From contig NZ_VBSB01000035.1 of assembly GCF_013337765.1 (NCBI RefSeq), positions 434,001 to 498,000 on the forward strand: a stretch of 64,000 bases of DNA, read 5' to 3'. The notes under the pieces are model-generated. The model ran no database searches. It saw only the letters and a program-made list of their open reading frames with translations, and was not told the DNA's origin. Below are positions 37,505-46,242 of this stretch, one piece after another; the stretch's first letter is position 1; every line of letters begins with the position of its first letter. The DNA comes from Mycolicibacterium sphagni. GTDB lineage: Bacteria > Actinomycetota > Actinomycetes > Mycobacteriales > Mycobacteriaceae. The translations under genes and the position numbers were made by a program.

Positions 37505-38125
37505 ATGGACACCGATCACCACACATACTGGGAGACCCGCTACGCCGAGAAGCCGCGGATCTGGAGCGGACGCCCCAACGCCGACCTCGCAGAGATCGTC
37601 GGCGGGCTGAGCGGTTCGCGCGCATTGGATTTGGGCTGCGGCGAGGGCGGTGACGCGATGTGGCTGGCCGAGCACGGCTGGCAGGTCGTGGCCGTCGACG
37701 TCTCCACCACCGCGCTGGCCCGCGCCGCTGAAGACGCCGAAGCCCGGGGAGTGCTGGGGCACATCGACTTCCAGCAACACGACCTGACCAAGACGCTGCC
37801 CGACGGGCCGTTCGATCTCGTGTCGGCGCACTTCTTCCACACCACCCTGGAGATGGACCGGCTCGCGATTCTGCGCCGCGCCGCCGCGACCGTGAACCCA
37901 GGAGGCACACTGCTGATCGTCGACCACGGCGGCGCCCCGCCGTGGGCATCCGACGAGGTGCACCACCACGAATTCCCGCCCGCCGAGGAGGTACTGGCCG
38001 GCCTTGCGCTCGACGAGGGGCAATGGGAGACGGTGCGGCTCGGACCCGCCGAGCGTGACGCGGTCGGACCCGACGGTCAGCAGGGCCACCTGGTCGACAA
38101 TGTGATCCAGCTACGGCGGAAATGA
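37505..38125 (+). CDS. Class I SAM-dependent methyltransferase
   Basis: A 206-residue Rossmann-fold methyltransferase with motif I LDLGCGEGGDAMWLA near residue 43, acidic motif II VVAVDVS, DFQQHDLT (motif III) and post-motif NPGGTLLIVDHGG. The YWETRYAE and WSGRPNADL start resembles thiopurine/tellurite-resistance-type methyltransferases. The C-terminus is His rich (EVHHHEFPP). Probably regulated by the divergent XRE-cupin protein. The substrate is unknown. Confidence 0.88.
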   Translation: MDTDHHTYWETRYAEKPRIWSGRPNADLAEIVGGLSGSRALDLGCGEGGDAMWLAEHGWQVVAVDVSTTALARAAEDAEARGVLGHIDFQQHDLTKTLPDGPFDLVSAHFFHTTLEMDRLAILRRAAATVNPGGTLLIVDHGGAPPWASDEVHHHEFPPAEEVLAGLALDEGQWETVRLGPAERDAVGPDGQQGHLVDNVIQLRRK

Positions 38126-38138
38126 GCTAGTTTGTTCA

Positions 38139-38552
<414 letters not shown>

Positions 38553-38559
38553 CGGCCTG

Positions 38560-40077
38560 TCAGTGCGCCTTCTTGAACGCCTTCCGCAGTGCGCTCAACG
38601 CGTCCTCGAGCTGTTCGCGGCAGCGGTTCGCCAGATCGTCCTCCAGCTGATAGAGCAGGCCGTAGGTGAACGTGTCCTCGCCGGCCGCGTGTGCCAACAA
38701 GGACTGCTGAACGAGGTGAGCGCGGCTGACCGTACTGTCCTGGTGATCGCCCAGCAGGGTCTGGATGGTCTTGGCCCGATCCGACACCTTGGGTTCGCCG
38801 GTGGCCGCGGCGACGTAGCGAAGTCGCTTGGCGCCCTTGCGGATCCGGTGCAGTGCCTCGTCGCGGTGCTCGGTGGCCTCCGCGGCGTTCTTGGCCGCCT
38901 TCTGCACCTTCTTGTACGCCGAGTCGATGGTCACCGGTTTCGGCTCTTCACCCGGTGCGGCCTCCGGCGGCTGGGTGGCCACCAGCTCCTCCAGCGCGTC
39001 GAGCAACCGGAAGTAACGCGTCGAGCGCATCGCCGTCAGCGAACGTCGCAGTCCTGCTTGGTAGCTGCGCTGCGCCCCGTCGACGAGGCGTTCGTACACC
39101 GGACCGCGGATCAGCTCGTCCGGCAGGTCCTTCAGGGTGGTCTCATAGCGTTCGGCGAGCACCTCGGCGTCGCGGGCGATACCCAGCACGCCGGCCAGCT
39201 GGCGCAGCTCGTCCAGGATCCACGCGTCATCGGTCAGCCCGAACGAGTCCTCGGAGGCCTGCAACAGGCTGCGAATCTTGCGCGTGGTCACCCGCATCTG
39301 ATGGACCGAGTCATACGTGTCGGCCCGCACGGCACGGTCCCACACCAGCAGCTCGTCCACCTGCTCGGCCACCGCCTGATGCACCGGATCAGAGAAAACG
39401 TCCTCGGACTCCTCGGGGGGCTCGGGCAGCGAACCACCGGTGTCGAGCACCTTCGCGAGCTTCGACCCGTGCCCGGCGGGCACCGCGCCGGCGTCGAGCA
39501 GCCGGTTGCCGAGCCGCTGCAGCAGACCCCTGCCACCGTCGATCTCGCTGTCGATCAGTTCCAGCTCCCACTCGTGCCAGCGCTGTTCCTCCCCGGCCTC
39601 ACCGTCGGCCGATCCCAGCGCCCACGCGCTGACCTCGTCGTCGCAGAACTCGGCCAGCGCCGATCCGTCACCGCCGTAGAGCATCACCACATTGCGGGTC
39701 GTGGAGATCCGCGCGACCGGCGCCAGCGGGCGGTCCCGCACGATCGCCAGCACGATGTCGAGCAGGTCGGTGGGCACCGCCGAGTCGTCTGCCTCCGGGG
39801 AGGTGTCCAGCGGCGCGTGGACCTCGGTGCGGGCGTCGGGTCCGGCGGGCAGCTTCAGATGCCAGCCGGCATCGGGCCCGCCCGTGCGGCGGCGCAGCGT
39901 GATCCGGTGGGCGGAGAGGTCGCGGCCGGGTGTGTCGAAGTACACAGCATCCAGCGACTGTGCCGGTTGCGGCTCCACCCGGGCCACCGCGGCGAGCCCG
40001 TCGAAGGACGGGAAGACCGTGCCCGCGGGGACGTCGAACTTCTTCTCCACCTCGACATGGCGGTTTCCAGAACCCAT
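38560..40077 (-). CDS. CYTH-CHAD domain protein, Rv2226 orthologue
   Basis: A 505-residue protein with an N-terminal CYTH (triphosphate tunnel) domain, residues 1-200, showing EVEKKFDV, YFDTPGRDLS, RRRTGGPDAGWHLKLP and the Glu-rich strand EWELELID. A C-terminal CHAD domain, residues 220-505, has paired conserved histidines (SVHQMRVTTRKIR, ALHRIRKGAKRLRY). CHAD domains bind polyphosphate, so it is likely linked to polyphosphate granules or hydrolysis. ATG at 40075-40077 has AAGG at good spacing; a GTG two codons upstream overlaps that ribosome site. Lies just after rnpB, convergent. Confidence 0.93.
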   Translation of the reverse strand: MGSGNRHVEVEKKFDVPAGTVFPSFDGLAAVARVEPQPAQSLDAVYFDTPGRDLSAHRITLRRRTGGPDAGWHLKLPAGPDARTEVHAPLDTSPEADDSAVPTDLLDIVLAIVRDRPLAPVARISTTRNVVMLYGGDGSALAEFCDDEVSAWALGSADGEAGEEQRWHEWELELIDSEIDGGRGLLQRLGNRLLDAGAVPAGHGSKLAKVLDTGGSLPEPPEESEDVFSDPVHQAVAEQVDELLVWDRAVRADTYDSVHQMRVTTRKIRSLLQASEDSFGLTDDAWILDELRQLAGVLGIARDAEVLAERYETTLKDLPDELIRGPVYERLVDGAQRSYQAGLRRSLTAMRSTRYFRLLDALEELVATQPPEAAPGEEPKPVTIDSAYKKVQKAAKNAAEATEHRDEALHRIRKGAKRLRYVAAATGEPKVSDRAKTIQTLLGDHQDSTVSRAHLVQQSLLAHAAGEDTFTYGLLYQLEDDLANRCREQLEDALSALRKAFKKAH

Positions 40078-40245
40078 TTTCACCTTCGCTCGCGACGACC
40101 ATCAGCGTTGTGCAGTGCCGCACAGGGTGTCATATCCAAGTGAACACGACGCTGCACCGCCGTGACGCGGTCTCGGACCCGGCGAGGTTCCGCGAGATCG
40201 CGGCACGCCGACACCGGGGGACGGTGCACGGCGGAAGAAAAGTCT

Positions 40246-40251
40246 TAAAAT
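40246..40251 (+). promoter_or_regulatory. -10 element, leaderless start of the acyl-AMP ligase gene
   Basis: TAAAAT followed by CTCCTT and the ATG at 40258. The hexamer is a near-perfect -10, there is no ribosome site, and the spacing places transcription start on the A of ATG. Confidence 0.65.
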
Positions 40252-40257
40252 CTCCTT

Positions 40258-42090
40258 ATGAATCGCGGAACGCTCACCACTACTGGTCAGAGGACGCGCT
40301 TGAAACTCGAGGATCACCTCGATGCTGACGGCAATATCGCGCTGCCTTCGGACGTGACGATCACGTCGTTTCTCGACCACAACATCGCCCTGTTCGGCAC
40401 CGACGCCGCCTACCGTTACCTCGACTACGACCATGATCTCGCCGGCGCGGCGATCGAGCTGACCTGGGAGGAACTCGGAGTTCGGCTGCGTGCCGTCGGC
40501 GCCCGCCTACAGCAGGTCACCCAGCCCGGTGACCGGGTGGCGATCTTGGCCCCGCAAGGTGTCGAGTACGTCGTCGGTTTCTTCGCGGCGATCCAATCCG
40601 GTGCGATCGCCGTGCCGTTGTTCGCCCCCGAACTGCCCGGTCACGCCGAACGGCTGGAGGCGGTACTGGCCGACGCGTTGCCGTCAGTGGTGCTGACGAC
40701 GTCGCCGGCGGCCGCGGACGTGCAGGCGTTCCTCCGCAAGCTGCCGCGGTCACGACGGCCGCGGGTGATCGCGATCGACGCGATACCCGACTCGGTCGGC
40801 GCGACTTTCGTTCCCGCTCGGCTCGACGGCGGGGGTATCGCTTACCTGCAGTACACGTCGGGGTCGACCCGATCTCCGGCAGGCGTGGAGATCACCCATC
40901 GCGCGGTGTGCACCAACGTCGTGCAGATGATCATCTCGGTCGGCCTCGACTTCGACATCGCGAGCGTCAGCTGGCTGCCCCTGTTTCACGACATGGGCTT
41001 GCTGATGATCATGTTCCCGGCCTTGTTCGGCGGGCAACTGACACTGATGTCGCCGACGGCATTTGTGCGGCGGCCGCATCGATGGATCAAAGAACTCGCC
41101 GCGGAGGCGAAGCGGGGCCGGACATTCGCCGCCGCACCGAACTTCGCCTTCGAGCTGGCCGCTCAGCGCGGTCTGCCGCCGGAGGGCGACGACCTCGACC
41201 TCAGCAACGTAGCCGGGCTGATCAACGGCTCCGAACCGGTGAACATCAACTCCATCAACATGTTCAACGAGGCATTCGGGCGCTACGGGCTCGCGCCGAC
41301 CGCCGTCAAGCCGTCCTACGGAATGGCCGAGGCGACGTTGTTCGTGTCCACCACCGGAGCCCAAGACCAGCCCAGCGCAACGTATCTCGATCGCGGGCAA
41401 CTGGGGCTCGGCCATGCCGTTCGGGTCGCGCCAGACGCACCCAACGCCGTCCCGCAGGTGTCGTGCGGTCGTGTCGCGCGCAGCCAGTGGGCGGCGATCG
41501 TGGATCCCGTCACCGAGGTGGAACTACGCGACGGCGAGGTGGGCGAGATCTGGCTGCACGGGGCGAACATCGGCCGCGGCTACTGGGGTCGCGCGCGCGA
41601 GACCGAGCGCTGGTTCCGCAACAAGCTGCAGGTCCGGCTGGAGGACGGGAGTCATGCCGAGGGGGCGCCCGGCAACGCCACGTGGTTCCGTACCGGCGAC
41701 ATGGGTGTCTATCTGGACGGTGAGCTCTACATCACCGGCCGGATCAAGGATCTGGTGATCGTCGACGGCCGCAATCATTACCCCCAGGACATCGAGGCGA
41801 CCGTGGCCACCGCATCGTCGGCCGTGCGTGCCGGCTTTGTTGCCGCATTCTCCGTGCCCGCCGAGAACCAGACACGCGAACAGCTGGTGATCGTCGCCGA
41901 GCGTGCGGCGGGTGCCGGCAAGGCTGATCCGGCGCCGGTCGTCGAGGCGATCCGCGCTGCGGTATCCCGGCGCCATAGCCTGGCGGTGGCCGACGTCCGG
42001 CTGGTCGCCGCCGGTGCCATCCCGCGCACCACGAGCGGCAAACTGGCCCGGCGAGCGTGCCGCGCGGAGTATCAGGCGGGCAAGCTCTGA
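40258..42090 (+). CDS. Fatty-acyl-AMP ligase (FadD/FAAL family)
   Basis: A 610-residue adenylate-forming enzyme that activates a fatty acid as acyl-AMP for transfer to an acyl carrier or polyketide synthase. Motifs: P-loop-like YTSGSTRSPAGVEITH near residue 205, FHDMGLLM, substrate segment APNFAFELAAQR, NGSEPVN, PSYGMAEATLF, WFRTGDMG, and the C-terminal catalytic Lys in TTSGKLARRACR. Length and the FAAL-specific insertion region around residues 345-380 fit acyl-AMP ligases more than CoA ligases. No PKS or carrier gene is nearby, so its partner is unlinked. Convergent with the DUF1989 cassette, ten bases apart. Confidence 0.9.
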   Translation: MNRGTLTTTGQRTRLKLEDHLDADGNIALPSDVTITSFLDHNIALFGTDAAYRYLDYDHDLAGAAIELTWEELGVRLRAVGARLQQVTQPGDRVAILAPQGVEYVVGFFAAIQSGAIAVPLFAPELPGHAERLEAVLADALPSVVLTTSPAAADVQAFLRKLPRSRRPRVIAIDAIPDSVGATFVPARLDGGGIAYLQYTSGSTRSPAGVEITHRAVCTNVVQMIISVGLDFDIASVSWLPLFHDMGLLMIMFPALFGGQLTLMSPTAFVRRPHRWIKELAAEAKRGRTFAAAPNFAFELAAQRGLPPEGDDLDLSNVAGLINGSEPVNINSINMFNEAFGRYGLAPTAVKPSYGMAEATLFVSTTGAQDQPSATYLDRGQLGLGHAVRVAPDAPNAVPQVSCGRVARSQWAAIVDPVTEVELRDGEVGEIWLHGANIGRGYWGRARETERWFRNKLQVRLEDGSHAEGAPGNATWFRTGDMGVYLDGELYITGRIKDLVIVDGRNHYPQDIEATVATASSAVRAGFVAAFSVPAENQTREQLVIVAERAAGAGKADPAPVVEAIRAAVSRRHSLAVADVRLVAAGAIPRTTSGKLARRACRAEYQAGKL

Positions 42091-42100
42091 TCGGGCGTCG

Positions 42101-44101
42101 TCAGCTGGCCAGCTGACCGGCGAACTCGCCGGCCTGGTCCCAGGCATGCCGTTCGGCGGTGAACGCCTCGGCCTGCTGGGCCCGGAATTCGGCGATGCCG
42201 TCGGCATTGTGGGTCAGGAACTGCTGGTAGCCCGCCATCGAGAAGGTGCCGTCGGTGATCTCGACGTCGCCGCGGCCTGCAGCCATGTCGGCCCGCAGAT
42301 CCAGTAGTTCCTCGGCGCTGACCGGATAGAAGCCGATCCTGTCGAAGTAGCGCAACAGCCACGGGGTTCCGGGTTCGAAGGATCGGGAGTCCTGCGGATG
42401 CCGGTGATTCCACACCTGAGTGGTGCGTCCGACGAACTGGTAACCGCCCGGGCCCTCCATGCCGTAGATGCACAGATACGCACCGCCGATGCCGACGGCG
42501 TTCTCCGGTGTCCAGGTGCGTGCCGGGTTGTACTTGGTGGTCACCAGCCGGTGGCGCGGATCCAGGGGTGTGGCGACCGGCGCCCCGAGGTAGACGTCGC
42601 CGAGCCCGAGCACCAGGTACCGCGCGTCGAAGACGATGTCATGTACCTGCTCGACGTCGGCCAAACCATTGATCCGCCGGATGAATTCGATGTTCCACGG
42701 GCACCACGGGGCGTCCGCACGCACTCCGTGGATGTAGCGCTGGATGGCTTCGTGGGTGGCGGGATCGTCCCAGGACAGCGGCAGACGTACGGTGCGGCTG
42801 GGGACGACGAGCTGATCGGTCGCGGGCAGCGATTCCTCGGTGCGGGCCAGCAGGTCGACCAACTCCGGGGTGCTGACGACGGCGGGATCGAACTGCACCT
42901 GCAGTGAGCGCACCCCCGGTGTCAGCTCGGTGATGCCGGGAACCGCACTGGCCAAGAGGGATTCGTAGAGCACATGCACCCGTGCGCGCATGGCCAGGTC
43001 GAGCACCATCGGCCCGAACTCGACGAGCACGCCGCCGTCACCGTCGCGGCGTACGGTCACATCGGTGCCCTCGGTGCCGACGAATCGGGTCAGCACGCCG
43101 TCGTCGGCGTCGCTGGAGGTGGAGATCACCAACGGCATCGACGCCCGCCGGTTGGCGTCGATACTGCCCAGCGACGGAGCCCGGTCGGCACGCACCGGTA
43201 CGAACCGCACGGTGTCGCCGGGGGCCATCTGTCCGAGCTTCCAGCGATCGCCCCGTACCACGGTGACCGGGCAGACGAATCCGCCCAGACTCGGTCCGTC
43301 GGGACCCAGCAGGATCGGGGTGTCGCCGGTGAAGTCCAAAGTGCCGACGCAGTAAGCATTGTCGTGGATGTTCGACGGATGCAGTCCGGCCTCGCCGCCG
43401 TCGGTACGGGCCCACTGCGGCTTGGGGCCCATCAGCCGCACACCGGTGCGGTCGGAGTTGAAGTGCACGGTGTAGTCCGTGCCGACGATCGTCGCCATAT
43501 CGGCGCGGGTGAAGAATTCGGGTGCGCCGTGCGGGCCTTCGGTGACGGCGACCTGCCAGCGGTGGCCGATCGCAGGCTGCTCGTCGATGGCGGCGCGCGC
43601 CGGCCTGCTCGAGGCCGGGCCGGCATCCTCGCCTGCGGCCAGCAGGTCGCCCTCGCGCAACGGGCGGCCGTCGTGACCGCCGAAGCAGCCCAGGGTGAAT
43701 GTCGCTGAGCTGCCTAGGTATTCGAGCTCGCATAAGCCACCGGCGACCAGCACATAGCAGCGCATCCCCGGACCGGGAACCATGCCGACGTCCAGCACGC
43801 CACCGGCGGGAATCGTGATCGACTGCCACATCGGAACCGGTGTGCCGTCGAGCGTCACCGGAGCAGCGGCGCCGGCTACGCAGACCCGGCCACCATCGGG
43901 AAACCGCAGTGCCGGACCGGCTTTCGTGCACTCCAGGCCGGCCGCTCCCTCCGGGTTGCCGAGCACCCGATTGCCGACCCGGAACGACAGGTCGTCCATC
44001 GGGCCCGACGGCGGCACACCGATATGCCAGTAGCCGACGCGGCCGGGCCAATCCTGAACGGTGGTCAGCATTCCCGGCCGCACCACCTCGATGGTTGTCA
44101 C
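42101..44101 (-). CDS. Biotin-dependent carboxyltransferase-type protein (AHS2-AHS1 only)
   Basis: A 666-residue protein with a KipA-like AHS2 domain (residues 1-310: GMLTTVQDWPGRVGYWHIGVPPSGPMDD, GFVCPVTVV) followed by a KipI-like AHS1 domain (residues 345-570: GPMVLDLAMRARVHVLYESL, GVRSLQVQFDP, GAPVATPLDPRHRL, IGGAYLCIYGMEGPGGYQF). This is the carboxyltransferase portion of urea/guanidine carboxylases. Those enzymes have an N-terminal biotin carboxylase and a C-terminal biotin carrier domain; both are absent, and no such gene lies nearby. The C-terminal FTAERHAWDQAG stretch resembles the linker that leads to the carrier domain. GTG start overlaps the preceding stop (GTGA). Last gene of the DUF1989 operon. 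Confidence 0.88.
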   Translation of the reverse strand: MTTIEVVRPGMLTTVQDWPGRVGYWHIGVPPSGPMDDLSFRVGNRVLGNPEGAAGLECTKAGPALRFPDGGRVCVAGAAAPVTLDGTPVPMWQSITIPAGGVLDVGMVPGPGMRCYVLVAGGLCELEYLGSSATFTLGCFGGHDGRPLREGDLLAAGEDAGPASSRPARAAIDEQPAIGHRWQVAVTEGPHGAPEFFTRADMATIVGTDYTVHFNSDRTGVRLMGPKPQWARTDGGEAGLHPSNIHDNAYCVGTLDFTGDTPILLGPDGPSLGGFVCPVTVVRGDRWKLGQMAPGDTVRFVPVRADRAPSLGSIDANRRASMPLVISTSSDADDGVLTRFVGTEGTDVTVRRDGDGGVLVEFGPMVLDLAMRARVHVLYESLLASAVPGITELTPGVRSLQVQFDPAVVSTPELVDLLARTEESLPATDQLVVPSRTVRLPLSWDDPATHEAIQRYIHGVRADAPWCPWNIEFIRRINGLADVEQVHDIVFDARYLVLGLGDVYLGAPVATPLDPRHRLVTTKYNPARTWTPENAVGIGGAYLCIYGMEGPGGYQFVGRTTQVWNHRHPQDSRSFEPGTPWLLRYFDRIGFYPVSAEELLDLRADMAAGRGDVEITDGTFSMAGYQQFLTHNADGIAEFRAQQAEAFTAERHAWDQAGEFAGQLAS

Positions 44102-44739
44102 GGAGCGTCCGGACCCGCGACATTGGGCGGGGGCGCGGTTATCACCATCCGCACCGGAGTGGGGTCGAATCCGTTGCACGGGTTGTTGATCTGCGGGCAG
44201 TTCGATACCAGCACCAGGGTGTCGGTGTCGGCCCGGACCGTCAGCGACTTGCCCGGCGCGGACAGGCCGTCGACGATGCCGAGTGTGCCGTCGGCCTCGA
44301 CGGGCACGTTCATGAAGAAGTTGATGTTGGAGACGATGTCGCGCTTGCCCATTCCCCATTTGGCGGCCTCGGCGAGGAAGTTCTCCGCGCAGGCGTGCTG
44401 GTGCACGGTGTGGTGGCCGTAGCGCAGCGTGTTGGACTCCTTGGAGCAGGCGCCTGCGATGGTGTCGTGGTTGCCGACCTCGTCGGCGACGATCGTCACC
44501 AGCGCCCGGCCGTCGGCGGCGCGCAACACCGAGCCGGTGGTCAGGAAGATGTTGCGCTGCGCGGCGATCGTGGCCTGGGCGCTGTAGCGCCCGGTCGGGT
44601 CCACCCGGTCACCATCGACGGCGTAGAACAGGGTGTCCACCGCCTGGTTGCCCTGCAGATCGATGATCTGCAGGGACTGGCCGGCACGCAGGATGGCGGA
44701 CCACGGCGCGCGTGCCTCGACGATCTCGTCGGAAATCAT
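44098..44739 (-). CDS. DUF1989 protein, urea amidolyase-associated protein 2 type
   Basis: A 213-residue DUF1989 protein. Such proteins occur as pairs beside urea/guanidine carboxylases, where the CgdA/CgdB pair was shown to be a carboxyguanidine deiminase. Conserved segments: DLQGNQAVDTLFY near residue 33, HDTIAGACSKESN with the conserved Cys near residue 100, GKRDIVSNINFFMNVPVE, and NCPQINNPCNGF near the C-terminus. Four-base overlaps with both neighbours (ATGA and GTGA) make a tightly coupled three-gene operon. Confidence 0.88.
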   Translation of the reverse strand: MISDEIVEARAPWSAILRAGQSLQIIDLQGNQAVDTLFYAVDGDRVDPTGRYSAQATIAAQRNIFLTTGSVLRAADGRALVTIVADEVGNHDTIAGACSKESNTLRYGHHTVHQHACAENFLAEAAKWGMGKRDIVSNINFFMNVPVEADGTLGIVDGLSAPGKSLTVRADTDTLVLVSNCPQINNPCNGFDPTPVRMVITAPPPNVAGPDAP

Positions 44740-45470
44740 TGTGCTGCCGCCCAAGTGGATTCGGTGTTGAACAAGGCCCGGAAGTACTCCGGATCGGTGT
44801 TGACCGGAATGCTGAGTTCGTCGTCGGCCCGCCAGGCGACGATGTCCAGCCCGGTGGTCTGGGGTTGCGGATCCAGCGGATGGGCGGTGTTGACCACCGC
44901 GACCACGACGGGCAGGTGGATCAACAGATCGACGACCGCCCCCGGTCCCGCCGACCCGGTGAACGTCAGCGCACCGGAATCCTCGACCCGCACCCCCTTG
45001 AACAAGCTCGCCGACGGCGCGATATCGCGAATGTCCATGCCGTGCTTGCCAACTGCCAGCAGCATTTTCTGCTGACCGGCCGGCGGCAGACCGCACAGCA
45101 GGTCGTGGTGGCCGGAACTGTCGGCGACGATCGTCGCCAGCAGGCGGCCCTGATCGGACAGCAGCGGGTGACCCACACCGAGATAGGCCTGCCAGGGCAC
45201 CTTCATCGTGTCGGCGACATTGAGCCGCTCCCAGGACGCGTCGGCGCGGAACAGCAGCAGGTGCGCGCAGGCGCCACCGTCGGGGTCGGACAGCCGCAGA
45301 CGGGTGCCCCGCCCGAGCACCCGGGAGACATAGGACTCGGCCGGCACGGCCTCGGCCCAGACCAGTCGGGCGCTGCCCACGCCGTCGGGCAGGGCGGGCA
45401 CCCGCATACTGGCGGCACTCGCCTGGGAACGCGCGTGCGAGCGTGCCCCGTCGGTCGACGCGGTGGTCAT
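44736..45470 (-). CDS. DUF1989 protein, urea amidolyase-associated protein 1 type
   Basis: A 244-residue DUF1989 protein, the partner of the next gene and first in the operon. Recognisable parts are ESYVSRVLGRGTRLRLSD, FRADASWERLNVADTMKVPWQAYLG, SSGHHDLLCGLPPAG with a conserved Cys near residue 126, and DIAPSASLFKGVRVED. The two DUF1989 proteins probably form a heteromeric deiminase-like complex. The gene is divergent from the TetR gene over a region with two matching operators. It starts at ATG 45468-45470 with AGGAG close upstream. Confidence 0.88.
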   Translation of the reverse strand: MTTASTDGARSHARSQASAASMRVPALPDGVGSARLVWAEAVPAESYVSRVLGRGTRLRLSDPDGGACAHLLLFRADASWERLNVADTMKVPWQAYLGVGHPLLSDQGRLLATIVADSSGHHDLLCGLPPAGQQKMLLAVGKHGMDIRDIAPSASLFKGVRVEDSGALTFTGSAGPGAVVDLLIHLPVVVAVVNTAHPLDPQPQTTGLDIVAWRADDELSIPVNTDPEYFRALFNTESTWAAAQ

Positions 45471-45503
45471 CTCGTCACTCCTGTCCGGGCGGCGCCCGAT
45501 TAA

Positions 45504-45517
45504 CTGTCAAGTGAAAG
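45504..45517. promoter_or_regulatory. TetR operator copy 1 at the DUF1989 operon
   Basis: CTGTCAAGTGAAAG, a TCAnnTGA-centred palindrome 34 bases before the first DUF1989 start. It matches copy 2 at 11 of 14 positions in the same orientation. Confidence 0.65.
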
Positions 45518-45577
45518 TTTTCCCACGCGCCGTTCCCGGTGGGTGTCGCCGGTGTAACGACTGGGTTGACTGTATTT

Positions 45578-45591
45578 CTATCAAATGACAG
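45578..45591. promoter_or_regulatory. TetR operator copy 2 near the TetR gene start
   Basis: CTATCAAATGACAG, sharing the pattern CTnTCAAnTGAnAG with copy 1 and spaced 74 bases from it, about seven helical turns. It overlaps an upstream ATG of the TetR frame, which argues for the later start at 45618. Confidence 0.65.
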
Positions 45592-45617
45592 GTAATGGAT
45601 CGGTGCTTCAATGGCCT

Positions 45618-46232
45618 ATGCGCAGCGCGGGCCACGAGGGGCGGGGCCGTCCCCGGCTCGAACAATCCCGTCGGCCGGGAAACACCGCCCGTGAGGAGAT
45701 CCTGGACGCCGCCGCCGAACTGTTCACCACGATCGGCTACGCCGGCACCTCGACCCGCCGGATCGCCGACGCCGTCGGCATGCGGCAGGCCTCGCTGTAC
45801 CACCACTTCGCCACCAAGGACGACATCCTGGATGCGCTGTTGGCCGGCACTGTCGACGAGGCTCTGCAGTTGGCCGGCGAGCTGCTCGCGCAAGGCGGCT
45901 CGGCCGGTGAGCGGTTGCACGCCCTGGTAGTCGCGGACTGCTCGCAGCTGTGCGGTAGTCGCTGGAACCTGGGTGCGCTCTACCTGCTGCCGGAGCTACG
46001 CGTTGACCGGTTCGCACAGTTTCGGGCCAACCGCGAGGAGTTGCGCCGCCGGTACCGACAGCTGGCCGCCCAGGTGATCGCGGAGTGCGACGGGATCTCC
46101 GACGCCGACGACCTTCCGTTCCGCCTGGTGGAGTCGGTGATCAACCGGCGCTCCGACAACGAGGAGTGCACTCCCGAGACGCCAACAGTAATAGCCGATG
46201 CCGCCCTCCGGATCCTGGGCTGGCATTGCTAA
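45618..46232 (+). CDS. TetR-family regulator of the DUF1989 operon
   Basis: A 204-residue regulator with the TetR helix-turn-helix at residues 25-70 (AAELFTTIGYAGTSTRRIAD, MRQASLYHHFATKDD). The C-terminal domain contains CSQLCGSRWNLGALYLLPEL, seen in TetR proteins paired with urea-amidolyase gene sets. Divergent from the DUF1989 operon; probably a repressor released by a nitrogen compound such as guanidine or a related amide. The ATG at 45618 is chosen because the ATG at 45585 lies inside an operator. Followed by the crotonase gene in the same direction after ten bases. Confidence 0.88.
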   Translation: MRSAGHEGRGRPRLEQSRRPGNTAREEILDAAAELFTTIGYAGTSTRRIADAVGMRQASLYHHFATKDDILDALLAGTVDEALQLAGELLAQGGSAGERLHALVVADCSQLCGSRWNLGALYLLPELRVDRFAQFRANREELRRRYRQLAAQVIAECDGISDADDLPFRLVESVINRRSDNEECTPETPTVIADAALRILGWHC

Positions 46233-46235
46233 CGT
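46230..46235 (+). promoter_or_regulatory. -10 element, leaderless start of the crotonase gene
   Basis: TAACGT followed by seven bases and the GTG at 46243, overlapping the TetR stop codon. Confidence 0.45.
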
Positions 46236-46242
46236 TCCGGCC

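Noticed and set aside
39930..40328. A 132-codon plus-strand frame between the CHAD and acyl-AMP ligase genes
   Set aside because: It overlaps the 5' ends of both genes and the ligase promoter, and its product is Arg/His/Pro-rich without motifs.
45471..45584. A guanidine-I (ykkC) riboswitch in the DUF1989 operon leader
   Set aside because: The conserved ykkC core could not be found on the minus strand, and the region is taken up by two TetR-type operators and a promoter.
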